Source: an uncultured bacterium
GTDB taxonomy: Bacteria; Bacillota; Clostridia; Lachnospirales; Lachnospiraceae
Direction: 5' to 3'
Length of the DNA: 64,000 nucleotides
Assembly: GCA_905214955.1 (NCBI GenBank)
Contig: CAJMON010000005.1
Coordinates: forward strand, 8,564 to 72,563
A program made the translations under genes and the position numbers. The notes under the pieces were generated by a model, which made no database searches, was not told where the DNA came from, and worked only from the letters and a program-made list of their open reading frames with translations. The number at the start of each line of letters is the position of its first letter. The stretch's first letter is position 1. Below are positions 1-7,692 of this stretch, piece by piece.

Positions 1-1409
1 AAATTCCGGACCGGATGAAGGACGGATATGGCATTAATGAGCATCTGATCCAATACGCCTATGAGGAAGGGGTGGATACCATCCTGACCTGCGACAATGG
101 AATTGCGGCGGTGGATCAGATCGGATATGCAAAAGACCACGGAATGACGGTGATTGTGACAGACCATCATGAGCCCCAGGACCGGATTCCCCCTGCGGAT
201 GTGATCGTCAATCCCAAGCAGGAAGGGTGCCCCTATCCCTTTAAAAATCTGTGCGGGGCAGCGGTGGCGTGGAAAGTAGTGCAGTGTCTGTATGAGCTTT
301 TTGACATTGGGTGGGAAGCATCCCTGGAGTTTTTGGAGCAGACTGCCATTGCCACGGTCGGCGATGTGATGGACCTTACGGAAGAAAATCGGATTCTGGT
401 AAAAGAAGGATTGAAGAAATTAAATCACACCACCAATCCGGGACTTCATGCTCTGATTCAGGCAAATGGCCTGGAACAGGCACAGCTCAATGCCTATCAC
501 ATCGGATTTGTCTTAGGCCCCTGCATCAATGCCAGCGGAAGACTGGACACGGCCAAACGGGCGTTGTCTCTTTTGCTGGAAGAAAATGCGGAAAAAGCAG
601 CTGCTCTGGCCCAGGAGCTGAAGGAGTTAAACGATGAGCGTAAAGATATGACAGCCAAAGGGGTGGAGCAGGCTGTGGAGCTGATTGAAAACGGCCCCTT
701 AAAAGAGGATAAAGTGCTGGTGGTGTATCTGCCGGGATGCCATGAAAGTCTGGCCGGGATCATTGCAGGAAGGCTTCGGGAACGGTATTACCGTCCTACC
801 ATTGTGATCACGGATTCTGCAGAAGGAATCAAAGGGTCCGGCCGTTCCATTGAAACTTACAATATGTTTGAAGAGCTGATGAAATGCAAAGAGCTGTTTA
901 CCAAATTTGGAGGACATCCCATGGCAGCAGGCCTTTCCATGGAAAAGGGAATGGCAGGGGTGCTGCGAAAGCGCCTCAATGAACAGACAACATTGACTTC
1001 GGAAGATCTGACGGAAAAAGTAGTCATTGATGTACCCATGCCCATTGACTATATTACGGAACATCTGGTGGAAGAGCTGTCCGTGCTGGAGCCATTTGGA
1101 AAGGCCAACACCAAGCCAGTGTTTGCAGAAAAAAAACTGCAGATTTTAAACGCCAGGATCCTGGGACAGAACCGAAACGTTTTAAAAATGCAGGTGAGAA
1201 ATGCCAGAGGCGCTGTCTTAGAGGCCCTGTACTTTGGGGATATCCAAGGATTTCAGGAGTATCTGGAGAAAAAATTCGGTTCCGTTGAAATGGAAAAGCT
1301 GTTTCAGGGAAGAGAAAATCGGGTGTCCCTTTCTGTAGTGTATTATCCTTCCATCAATGAATTCCGAGATAGAAGAACTCTCCAGATTGTGATTCAGAAA
1401 TATCAGTAA
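1..1409 (+). CDS. recJ: Single-stranded-DNA exonuclease RecJ, 5' end outside window
   Basis: RecJ is a 5'-3' single-strand DNA exonuclease of the DHH phosphoesterase family that acts in recombinational and mismatch repair. The reading frame is open from base 3 and the residues before the first ATG (IPDR, then MKDGYG) fit the family, so the ATG at 15 is internal and the true start lies upstream. Visible motifs are CDNGIAA, the metal-binding TDHHE, NLCGAAVAWK and TVGDVMDL. Downstream come the DHHA1 region with GRLDTAKRAL and GSGRSI...FGGHPMAAG, and a C-terminal OB-like part. About 468 codons are present, against roughly 560-590 for full RecJ, so about 100 N-terminal residues are missing. The gene converges with the next gene with only 8 bases between stops. 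Confidence 0.95.
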   Translation, partial: IPDRMKDGYGINEHLIQYAYEEGVDTILTCDNGIAAVDQIGYAKDHGMTVIVTDHHEPQDRIPPADVIVNPKQEGCPYPFKNLCGAAVAWKVVQCLYELFDIGWEASLEFLEQTAIATVGDVMDLTEENRILVKEGLKKLNHTTNPGLHALIQANGLEQAQLNAYHIGFVLGPCINASGRLDTAKRALSLLLEENAEKAAALAQELKELNDERKDMTAKGVEQAVELIENGPLKEDKVLVVYLPGCHESLAGIIAGRLRERYYRPTIVITDSAEGIKGSGRSIETYNMFEELMKCKELFTKFGGHPMAAGLSMEKGMAGVLRKRLNEQTTLTSEDLTEKVVIDVPMPIDYITEHLVEELSVLEPFGKANTKPVFAEKKLQILNARILGQNRNVLKMQVRNARGAVLEALYFGDIQGFQEYLEKKFGSVEMEKLFQGRENRVSLSVVYYPSINEFRDRRTLQIVIQKYQ

Positions 1410-1417
1410 TCCGCAGG

Positions 1418-2059
1418 TCATGCGGGGCGCTTTCTGGAAAATTTCCAGTAAAGCAGACCACAGAGCTGGGTGAAGATCAGAAGCAGAAGTACAATGCACA
1501 CCAGACAGCGGAAAAAATAAGAATCTGGCAGAAGATCAATAATGGGATCTGTGGCAGGGTCAAACAGCCAGTAGTCGTTGCGGAAAACCAGTTGGTGAAA
1601 GGCCACGAAGAGCCAGTCCCAGAAAAAGAAGGCAATGGTTCCTACCACAAGAGGAAGAAGGCTTCCCACAATCCAGGTGATTTTTAAAAACAGAGGATTT
1701 TTCTGCTTTTTCAAAAGATAGAAGGCGGCAAGAAAAAACAGGGGTCCCGAAATCAGGCAGGTATCCTGAAGAAGGACAAAAATCTGCTTGACTTCCTGAA
1801 AATGGATATGGCCTTCTTCGGACTGCGGAAGATTGGGAAACACCAGGTCCTCGTGATGGAAAAACAAATTGTAATCAATGAGGGTGTCGTAGTCTTCCTG
1901 AATGGCTTCCTTGGAAAGACCAGTGGAAGCGGACAAGGCATCCAGATCCTGATAATAAAGGAAACGGGCGTTTAAAACAACAGTAACACTTAAGGAAAGA
2001 AGAAACAGAATCCCAAGAAGTCCTACAGGATAAGAAAGAAAAGTATGGTTTGATTTCAT
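1418..2059 (-). CDS. TIGR01906/DUF1461 family integral membrane protein
   Basis: This 213-residue protein resembles the DUF1461 (TIGR01906) family of Firmicutes membrane proteins, whose function is unknown. An N-terminal membrane segment (GLLGILFLLSLSVTVVL) is followed by a long extracytoplasmic loop carrying the family-like FHHEDLVFPNLP and HFQEVKQIF stretches. Three further hydrophobic segments follow, with FRNDYWLFDP and a PDSYFF element near the last one. The longer frame begins at 2119, but the ATG at 2059 is preferred because a GGAGG site sits just upstream on the minus strand. The longer version would also place the start across the divergent promoters. Downstream it converges with recJ. 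Confidence 0.8.
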   Translation of the reverse strand: MKSNHTFLSYPVGLLGILFLLSLSVTVVLNARFLYYQDLDALSASTGLSKEAIQEDYDTLIDYNLFFHHEDLVFPNLPQSEEGHIHFQEVKQIFVLLQDTCLISGPLFFLAAFYLLKKQKNPLFLKITWIVGSLLPLVVGTIAFFFWDWLFVAFHQLVFRNDYWLFDPATDPIIDLLPDSYFFRCLVCIVLLLLIFTQLCGLLYWKFSRKRPA

Positions 2060-2091
2060 AGGAAAACCTCCGTAAACGCGATCTTTTTTTA

Positions 2092-2119
2092 AGTATACCC
2101 CATCTATTGACAAATGCAA
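2092..2119 (-). promoter_or_regulatory. Putative sigma-A promoter of the DUF1461 gene
   Basis: On the minus strand TTGCAT (2114-2119) and TATACT (2092-2097) are separated by 16 bases. The transcript would start about 25 bases before the chosen start codon at 2059. It overlaps the divergent leuS promoter, so the two could interfere. Confidence 0.5.
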
Positions 2120-2135
2120 GGGAAATGGGTAAAAT
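2107..2135 (+). promoter_or_regulatory. Putative sigma-A promoter of leuS
   Basis: TTGACA (2107-2112) and TAAAAT (2130-2135) are separated by exactly 17 bases. Transcription would begin near 2142, giving a leader of about 75 bases. That is too short for a T-box, so leuS does not appear to have T-box control here. Confidence 0.65.
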
Positions 2136-2218
2136 GAAAACCAGTGATAAATTGGCAGTGATGGATCAAAAAGTCAGAAACTGCCCCATGAAATGCAAAG
2201 TACCAGGAGGAAAAGATA

Positions 2219-4633
2219 ATGGCAGTTCCTTATAATCATAAGGCGATTGAACAAAAGTGGAGAAAAATCTGGGAGGAACATCCAGTAAATGTAGATGACG
2301 GCAAAAAACCGAAATACTACTGCCTGGATATGTTCCCGTACCCGTCAGGAAACGGTCTGCACGTAGGACACTGGAGAGGTTACGTCATCTCTGATGTGTG
2401 GAGCCGTTATAAAATGCTGCAGGGATATTTCCTGATTCATCCCATGGGCTGGGATGCATTTGGACTTCCTGCAGAGAACTATGCAATCAAGACAGGACAG
2501 CATCCGGCCATTTCTACAGAGAAAAATATTTCCAACATCAAACGTCAGATCAATGAGATCGCATCCATCTATGACTGGGACAGAGAAGTAAACACCACCG
2601 ATCCCAAGTTCTACAAATGGACTCAGTGGATCTTTGTGAAGATGTTCAAAGAGGGCCTGGCTTATGAGAAGGAGTTCCCCATCAACTGGTGTCCTTCCTG
2701 TAAGACCGGACTGGCAAACGAGGAAGTTGTCAACGGCGTATGCGAGCGCTGCGGCACCCCGGTTACCAAGAAAAATCTGCGTCAGTGGATGCTTCGGATC
2801 ACCAAATATGCAGACCGTCTGTTAAATGATCTGGACAAGCTGGACTGGCCGGAAAAAGTAAAGAAGATGCAGACAGACTGGATCGGCAAATCCTACGGTG
2901 CAGAAGTAGACTTCCCCATTGATGGAAGAGACGAGAAAATTACTGTATATACCACCAGACCGGATACTCTGCATGGAGCCACCTTTATGGTACTGGCACC
3001 GGAGCATGCTCTAGCAGCATCTTTGGCTACCCCGGAGACCAAAGAAGAAGTAGAAAAATATATCTACGATTCTTCCATGAAGTCCAACGTAGACCGTCTG
3101 CAGGACAAAGAAAAGACCGGAGTCTTCACCGGAAGTTATGCCATCAACCCCTTAAATGGCAAGAAGGTTCCTATCTGGCTGTCCGATTATGTACTGGCTG
3201 ATTACGGAGCTGGTGCCATCATGTGCGTTCCGGCTCATGATGACCGTGACTTTGCATTTGCTACCAAGTTTGGCCTGCCTATTATCCAGGTTATTTCTCA
3301 GGATGGCAAAGAGATTGAGAACATGACGGAAGCTTACTGCGCACCTTCAGGCGTGCTGATCAATTCCGGTGACTGGAACGGTATGAAGTCCGAAGTCCTG
3401 AAAAAAGAAGCTCCGGACATCATCGAGAAGATGGGGATTGGACGCAAGACGGTCAATTACAAACTGCGTGACTGGGTATTCTCCCGTCAGCGTTACTGGG
3501 GCGAGCCGATTCCCATTGTACACTGCCCGAAGTGCGGAAATGTTCCGGTTCCGGAAGAAGAGCTTCCTCTGGAGTTGCCGGAAGTGGAATCCTACGAGCC
3601 GACGGGTACTGGAGAATCTCCTCTGGCAGCCATCACCGACTGGGTAAACTGCAAGTGCCCGGCCTGCGGCGGCCCTGCAAAGAGAGAGACCAATACCATG
3701 CCTCAGTGGGCAGGTTCTTCCTGGTATTTCCTGCGTTATGTGGATCCCCACAATGACAAAGAGCTGGTTTCCAAGGAAAAAGCAGACAAATATCTGCCGG
3801 TAGATATGTACATCGGCGGTGTAGAACATGCCGTGCTGCATCTGCTGTATTCTCGTTTCTATACCAAGTTCCTGTATGATATCGGAGCCATTGATTTTGA
3901 TGAACCCTTCCACAAACTGTTCAACCAAGGTATGATCACCGGAAAGAACGGTATCAAGATGAGTAAGTCCAAAGGAAATGTCATTTCCCCGGATGATCTG
4001 GTACGTGATTATGGCTGTGATTCCCTGCGTATGTATGAGCTGTTCGTAGGTCCGCCTGAACTGGATGCAGAGTGGGACGACAGAGGAATCGACGGTGTAT
4101 ACCGCTTCCTGAACAAGTTCTGGAACCTGGTTATGGACAACAAGGATAAGAATGTTGAGCCGACCAAAGAGATGATCAAACTGCGTCACAAGATGGTACA
4201 TCTGATCACCCAGCGTCTGGAAAGTTTCAGCCTGAATACGGTAATTTCCGGATTCATGGAGTATAACAACAAAATGATCGAGATGGCCAAGAATGGCGGC
4301 ATTGATAAAGAGACCCTGAAAACTGCAGTAATTCTGCTGGCACCCTTTGCACCTCACTTAAGTGAAGAATTGTGGCAGGAGCTTGGCGGAAACGAGAGCG
4401 TCTTTAACAACACATGGCCGGAGCATGATGAGGAAGCCATGAAAGATGATGAAGTGGAAGTTCCGGTTCAGATCAACGGAAAGACCAAGGTTATCATCAG
4501 CATTCCAGTGGACATTTCCAAGGAAGATGCCATTGCAAAAGGAAAAGAAGCTCTGGGCGACCGTTTAAGCGGCACCGTTGTAAAAGAGATTTATGTTCCC
4601 AAGAAGATTGTGAACATTGTTGTAAAACCGTGA
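2219..4633 (+). CDS. leuS: Leucyl-tRNA synthetase
   Basis: LeuS charges tRNA-Leu with leucine in the cytoplasm and edits mischarged tRNA. This is a full-length class I synthetase of 804 residues. The HIGH signature appears as HVGH within PYPSGNGLHVGHWRG near residue 45. A zinc-ribbon-like CPSC...CERC follows around residue 160. The CP1 editing domain contains TTRPDTLHGATF and the catalytic-loop-like VPAHDDRDF. The KMSKS loop appears intact (GIKMSKSKGN, about residue 580), followed by the anticodon-binding helices and a C-terminal domain ending in IVNIVVKP. A strong AGGAGGAAA ribosome site precedes the ATG. It is transcribed alone, between its own promoter and a clear terminator. Confidence 0.98.
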   Translation: MAVPYNHKAIEQKWRKIWEEHPVNVDDGKKPKYYCLDMFPYPSGNGLHVGHWRGYVISDVWSRYKMLQGYFLIHPMGWDAFGLPAENYAIKTGQHPAISTEKNISNIKRQINEIASIYDWDREVNTTDPKFYKWTQWIFVKMFKEGLAYEKEFPINWCPSCKTGLANEEVVNGVCERCGTPVTKKNLRQWMLRITKYADRLLNDLDKLDWPEKVKKMQTDWIGKSYGAEVDFPIDGRDEKITVYTTRPDTLHGATFMVLAPEHALAASLATPETKEEVEKYIYDSSMKSNVDRLQDKEKTGVFTGSYAINPLNGKKVPIWLSDYVLADYGAGAIMCVPAHDDRDFAFATKFGLPIIQVISQDGKEIENMTEAYCAPSGVLINSGDWNGMKSEVLKKEAPDIIEKMGIGRKTVNYKLRDWVFSRQRYWGEPIPIVHCPKCGNVPVPEEELPLELPEVESYEPTGTGESPLAAITDWVNCKCPACGGPAKRETNTMPQWAGSSWYFLRYVDPHNDKELVSKEKADKYLPVDMYIGGVEHAVLHLLYSRFYTKFLYDIGAIDFDEPFHKLFNQGMITGKNGIKMSKSKGNVISPDDLVRDYGCDSLRMYELFVGPPELDAEWDDRGIDGVYRFLNKFWNLVMDNKDKNVEPTKEMIKLRHKMVHLITQRLESFSLNTVISGFMEYNNKMIEMAKNGGIDKETLKTAVILLAPFAPHLSEELWQELGGNESVFNNTWPEHDEEAMKDDEVEVPVQINGKTKVIISIPVDISKEDAIAKGKEALGDRLSGTVVKEIYVPKKIVNIVVKP

Positions 4634-4671
4634 TAAAAAAGAACTTAGGCAATAGATCTTAAGTTCCGGAT

Positions 4672-4706
4672 AAAAATCCGTACTCTGAAAAGAGTGCGGA
4701 TTTTTT
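4672..4706 (+). terminator. Rho-independent terminator of leuS
   Basis: A 14-bp stem (AAAATCCGTACTCT with its partner, one G-T pair) around a GAAA loop is followed by a run of six T. It lies 40 bases after the leuS stop. Confidence 0.88.
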
Positions 4707-4760
4707 GATTTACAGAAATTGCTTTCCTGCCAAGTGAGAAAAGTCCTCATCCTGGAAACG

Positions 4761-4789
4761 TTGACGGGGTTTTCCCACTCTGCTATAAT
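4761..4789 (+). promoter_or_regulatory. Near-consensus sigma-A promoter for the ZIP gene
   Basis: TTGACG (4761-4766), a 17-base spacer and a perfect TATAAT (4784-4789). The expected start of transcription near 4796 lies downstream of the longest frame's first ATG at 4719. That start is therefore excluded and the coding start must be internal. Confidence 0.8.
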
Positions 4790-4871
4790 CATGCATAGTA
4801 TGAATAGGAAAGTGTGTCAGGGGGGAGTCTTTCTGGCAGGAAAAGGAGAGGCCCGTAGGCCGAAGAAAATC

Positions 4872-5663
4872 ATGGATCGTGTGTGGATGACAACTGCAGG
4901 AGGAACTCTGATTCCGTTTGTGGGGACAACGCTGGGAGCAGCATGCGTCCTTTTTATGAAAAATGCATTAAATGAGATGGTGCAGAGGGTGCTTACCGGA
5001 TTTGCAGCAGGTGTGATGGTGGCGGCTTCTGTGTGGAGCCTTTTAATTCCAGCTATGGAGCAGTCCAGCCAGATGGGAAAGTTGTCCTTTGTTCCGGCAG
5101 TGGCAGGCTTCTGGGTGGGCATTTTGTTCCTGCTGCTCTTGGATCGGGTAATTCCCCATCTCCATGCCGGCAGTGAGGAGGCAGAAGGTCCCAAAGTAGC
5201 CCTGAAGCGAACCACCATGCTGGTACTGGCAGTGACCCTGCATAACATTCCGGAAGGTATGGCGGTAGGTGTGGTGTTTGCCGGATGGCTGGCAGGAAAT
5301 CAGACACTGACCATCAGCGGGGCGCTGGCGCTTTCTATTGGAATTGCCATTCAGAATTTCCCGGAAGGGGCCATTATTTCCTTGCCGCTTCAGGCAGAAG
5401 GTATGAAAAAATCCAAAGCTTTTCTATATGGAACCCTTTCGGGTGTGGTGGAGCCTGTGGCGGCTTGGCTTACGATCCTACTGTCCGGATTTATTATTCC
5501 ACTGCTTCCTTATCTGTTAAGTTTTGCGGCAGGTGCCATGATGTACGTGGTGGTAGAAGAACTGATTCCGGAAATGTCAGCAGGAAAACATTCCAACTTA
5601 GGGACACTTTTCTTTGCAGTGGGATTTACACTGATGCTGGCGCTGGATGTGGCTCTTGGATGA
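4872..5663 (+). CDS. ZIP family divalent metal transporter
   Basis: Membrane importer of the ZIP family, probably moving zinc or another divalent cation into the cytoplasm. Eight hydrophobic segments can be seen. The two central helices carry the family's metal-site motifs, HNIPEGMAVG (TM4) and QNFPEGAIIS (TM5), and a short His-containing loop (PHLHAG) precedes TM4. The open frame runs from 4719, but the promoter places the transcript start at about 4796. The ATG at 4872 is chosen because the protein then begins just before the first helix. Its ribosome site is weak, and the GGGGGAG at 4821-4827 could serve a non-ATG start near 4833. Only 20 bases separate it from the response regulator downstream, so co-transcription is likely. 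Confidence 0.87.
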   Translation: MDRVWMTTAGGTLIPFVGTTLGAACVLFMKNALNEMVQRVLTGFAAGVMVAASVWSLLIPAMEQSSQMGKLSFVPAVAGFWVGILFLLLLDRVIPHLHAGSEEAEGPKVALKRTTMLVLAVTLHNIPEGMAVGVVFAGWLAGNQTLTISGALALSIGIAIQNFPEGAIISLPLQAEGMKKSKAFLYGTLSGVVEPVAAWLTILLSGFIIPLLPYLLSFAAGAMMYVVVEELIPEMSAGKHSNLGTLFFAVGFTLMLALDVALG

Positions 5664-5683
5664 AAAAAGAAAGCAGGTAAAGC

Positions 5684-6358
5684 ATGTACCGGATTTTAAT
5701 TGTAGAAGATGACCTGGAAATTGCAGAAGGCTTGAAAGAACAGTTGGGCACCTGGGGAATGGAAGCACGGGCATCCAAAAATTTCCAGAATATTATAGGA
5801 GAATTTCAAAGTGCCAGCCCGGATCTGGTGCTGATGGATATTGGACTTCCTTATTATAATGGATATTACTGGTGTCAGGAGATTCGGAAAATTTCCAAGG
5901 TTCCCATTTTGTTTCTGTCTTCTGCCTCTGATAATATGAATATTGTCATGGCAATCAACATGGGCGGTGATGATTTTGTGGCAAAGCCCTTTGATATGAG
6001 TGTGCTGGTGGCAAAGATCCAGGCGATTCTGCGGCGCACTTATGAGTTTGGGCAGGCGGCGGTTTCTGCGCTGGAACACAGGGGAGCTGTGTTGAATCTG
6101 GGGGATCATACCCTGTCTTATCAGGGAGAAACCATTGCCCTGACCAAAAATGAATACGGCATTTTGAAAATCCTCATGGAGCACAAAGGACAAATCGTTT
6201 CCAGGGAGCAGCTGTTTAAGCAGCTGTGGGAGACGGATACCTTCATTGATGACAACACACTGACGGTGAATGTGAACCGTTTGCGCAGAAAGCTGGAGCA
6301 GGCAGGCCTGGAGGAGTTTATCGTGACAAAATTTGGCGTAGGCTATCTGGTAGAGTAG
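5684..6358 (+). CDS. OmpR/PhoB-type response regulator, BceR-like
   Basis: DNA-binding response regulator of 224 residues. The receiver domain (about 1-115) shows the acidic pair in VEDDLE, the phosphoacceptor aspartate in VLMDIGLPYYNGYYWC, and the conserved lysine in FVAKPFD. The winged-helix effector domain (about 125-224) ends in RLRRKLE and FGVGYLVE. The sequence is of the BceR/VirR type, whose partners are kinases of the BceS type and peptide-sensing ABC transporters. The kinase gene starts 9 bases downstream. A TTACA-N4-TGTAA palindrome, the known recognition form for this class, lies before the ABC transporter at 7378, which points to the target operon. Confidence 0.93.
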   Translation: MYRILIVEDDLEIAEGLKEQLGTWGMEARASKNFQNIIGEFQSASPDLVLMDIGLPYYNGYYWCQEIRKISKVPILFLSSASDNMNIVMAINMGGDDFVAKPFDMSVLVAKIQAILRRTYEFGQAAVSALEHRGAVLNLGDHTLSYQGETIALTKNEYGILKILMEHKGQIVSREQLFKQLWETDTFIDDNTLTVNVNRLRRKLEQAGLEEFIVTKFGVGYLVE

Positions 6359-6367
6359 GGGGAAGCC

Positions 6368-7363
6368 ATGGAATTTTGGAAAGGATGGGTGCAGAGCCGA
6401 AAGCTGGGGCTTCTGGCTTTTACAGTTTCTTTTGGAATCTGGCCGGTGTTTTTTGCGATTTACCATTTTCCGATGGAGGCACTGGAGTATCCCTGCATTC
6501 TTCAGGCAGCTGCAGGAGCGGCGTTTTTTGGAATGGATGCGTGGAAAGAAAAGGAAAAGGAACAGGCGTTAAAGCGGATCCGGGAGCTGACCGGGGAGGA
6601 AATGAACCAGTTTCCAAAGGCGGATGACAGCATTGAAAAAAACTATCAGGAGATTATCGAGAAACTGTTCCTGGAAGAAAAAGAATTGTTGGATGAGCAG
6701 AATGCCCGATATGAAGAAATGGCAGATTATTATACCACCTGGGTTCATCAGATCAAAACACCTATTGCAGCCATGCATCTGCAATTAGGGCTTGGCGGGC
6801 AGGACGCAGAGCTTACCGGAAAAATGGAAGGGGAGCTGCAGCGGATTGAACAATATGTGGAAATGGCCCTGTGCTATGTCCGGCTTTCCGGGGAGGCAAA
6901 CGATTATGTGATCCGCAGGTGTTCCCTGGATAAAATTGTGGGGCAGGTGTTAAAGAAACTGTCTGGTCAGTTTTTTCGAAGAAAACTGGAATTGGATTAT
7001 ACGCCCTCTGGAAAGCAGGTGCTGACAGATGAAAAGTGGCTGGCTTTTGTGGTGGAACAGGTGCTGACCAATGCCCTGAAGTACACGCCTTCCGGGAAAA
7101 TCCGCATTTTTGCAGAAGAACCGGAAACACTGTGCATTCAGGATACCGGTATTGGAATCCTTCCGGAAGATCTTCCCATAATCTGCGAGAAAGGGTATAC
7201 GGGATGTAACGGACGTGCAGATAAAAAAGCCAGCGGAATCGGTCTGTACCTGTGCAGACGGATCTGTCGGAAATTAGGCCATGAGATGAAGATTTCTTCT
7301 GTTCCAGGGAAAGGGACGGTGGTGCGGCTTTTCCTGGAAGAAAAAAAGTTGGAAGTGGAATAA
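6368..7363 (+). CDS. Intramembrane-sensing histidine kinase, BceS-like
   Basis: Histidine kinase of 331 residues. The N-terminus has only two closely spaced membrane segments (about residues 14-30 and 38-56) with almost no extracellular loop. This is the hallmark of kinases that do not bind the ligand themselves but listen to a Bce-type transporter. A coiled stretch leads to the phosphoacceptor His in TTWVHQIKTPIAAM. The ATP-binding domain shows the N box (VLTNALKYTP), the G1 box (IQDTGIGI) and the G2 region (KASGIGLYLC). It sits directly after its response regulator. In this family kinase and permease are thought to form a sensory complex at the membrane that reads antimicrobial peptide flux. 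Confidence 0.93.
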   Translation: MEFWKGWVQSRKLGLLAFTVSFGIWPVFFAIYHFPMEALEYPCILQAAAGAAFFGMDAWKEKEKEQALKRIRELTGEEMNQFPKADDSIEKNYQEIIEKLFLEEKELLDEQNARYEEMADYYTTWVHQIKTPIAAMHLQLGLGGQDAELTGKMEGELQRIEQYVEMALCYVRLSGEANDYVIRRCSLDKIVGQVLKKLSGQFFRRKLELDYTPSGKQVLTDEKWLAFVVEQVLTNALKYTPSGKIRIFAEEPETLCIQDTGIGILPEDLPIICEKGYTGCNGRADKKASGIGLYLCRRICRKLGHEMKISSVPGKGTVVRLFLEEKKLEVE

Positions 7364-7377
7364 ATGTGATATCAAAT

Positions 7378-7393
7378 CTTACAGGATTGTAAG
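7378..7393 (+). promoter_or_regulatory. BceR-type operator, TTACA-N4-TGTAA
   Basis: CTTACA-GGAT-TGTAAG is a perfect 6-bp inverted repeat with a 4-base spacer. It matches the TNACA-N4-TGTAA consensus reported for BceR-like regulators. It lies 14 bases after the kinase stop and upstream of a TATAGT at 7447, as expected for the operator of the ABC genes. Confidence 0.7.
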
Positions 7394-7399
7394 AACCCA

Positions 7400-7443
7400 A
7401 AAAGGAAATGTAAGTCCATTCGATGGAAGTACATTTCCTTTTC
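7400..7443 (+). terminator. Strong hairpin after the kinase gene, probable terminator
   Basis: A 13-bp stem (7400-7412 with 7430-7442) capped by a second 5-bp stem (TCCAT with ATGGA) around a TCG loop. The 3' arm ends in TTTT. It probably ends the ZIP-regulator-kinase transcript, but it also lies between the operator and the -10-like TATAGT, so a regulatory role cannot be excluded. Confidence 0.6.
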
Positions 7444-7459
7444 TGATATAGTAATGATA

Positions 7460-7662
7460 CCAGGGTCAAAAGCCATAAGCCACGGTATGCTTGCACATAA
7501 GGGGCTTTATGGATTTATGACCCGCCCTGACATGAGGATAAAAGTGGGGAGCTTTCCCCACGATATCCGAATGGCGGGTAGGATTGGAAGAGTGCGAAGC
7601 ACGAAGCAATCCGTATGGCATCATTGAAGAAGAAGGAGCCAGGGTCAAAAGCTCTGGCTCAC
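7460..7662 (+). ncRNA. Candidate structured RNA leader or palindromic element before the Bce ABC operon
   Basis: This stretch holds no gene but a dense chain of complementary segments. Hairpin A: GGGTCA (7463) with TGACCC (7518), and CCATAAGCC (7473) with GGCTTTATGG (7503). Compound hairpin B: ACCCGCC (7520) with GGCGGGT (7573), GGATA (7536) with TATCC (7564), GTGGGGA (7544) with TCCCCAC (7555). Hairpin C: GGATTG (7581) with CAATCC (7607), enclosing GTGC and GCAC. Hairpin D: GAGCCAG (7636) with CTGGCTC (7654). The base of A and the base of B share 7520-7523, so they cannot both form fully. The 14-mer CCAGGGTCAAAAGC occurs at 7460 and 7639, near both ends. It could be a cis-regulatory RNA of the transporter or a palindrome-rich mobile element. 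I do not recognise a named class. Confidence 0.55.
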
Positions 7663-7674
7663 GAAACCAGACAT

Positions 7675-7692
7675 AAGGAGGAAGAAACGTTG
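7675..7692 (+). promoter_or_regulatory. Ribosome-binding site deciding a TTG start for the ABC ATPase
   Basis: AAGGAGGA (7675-7682) lies 7 bases before TTG at 7690. The ATG at 7615 has no such site and its extra 25 codons run through the hairpin region, so TTG is the likely start. Confidence 0.8.

Noticed and set aside
2136..2218. T-box leader for leuS
   Set aside because: The leader is only about 75 bases, with no specifier stem or antiterminator sequence.
3347..4357. Open frame of 336 codons antisense to leuS
   Set aside because: leuS is certain here. The frame has no ribosome site or recognisable domain.
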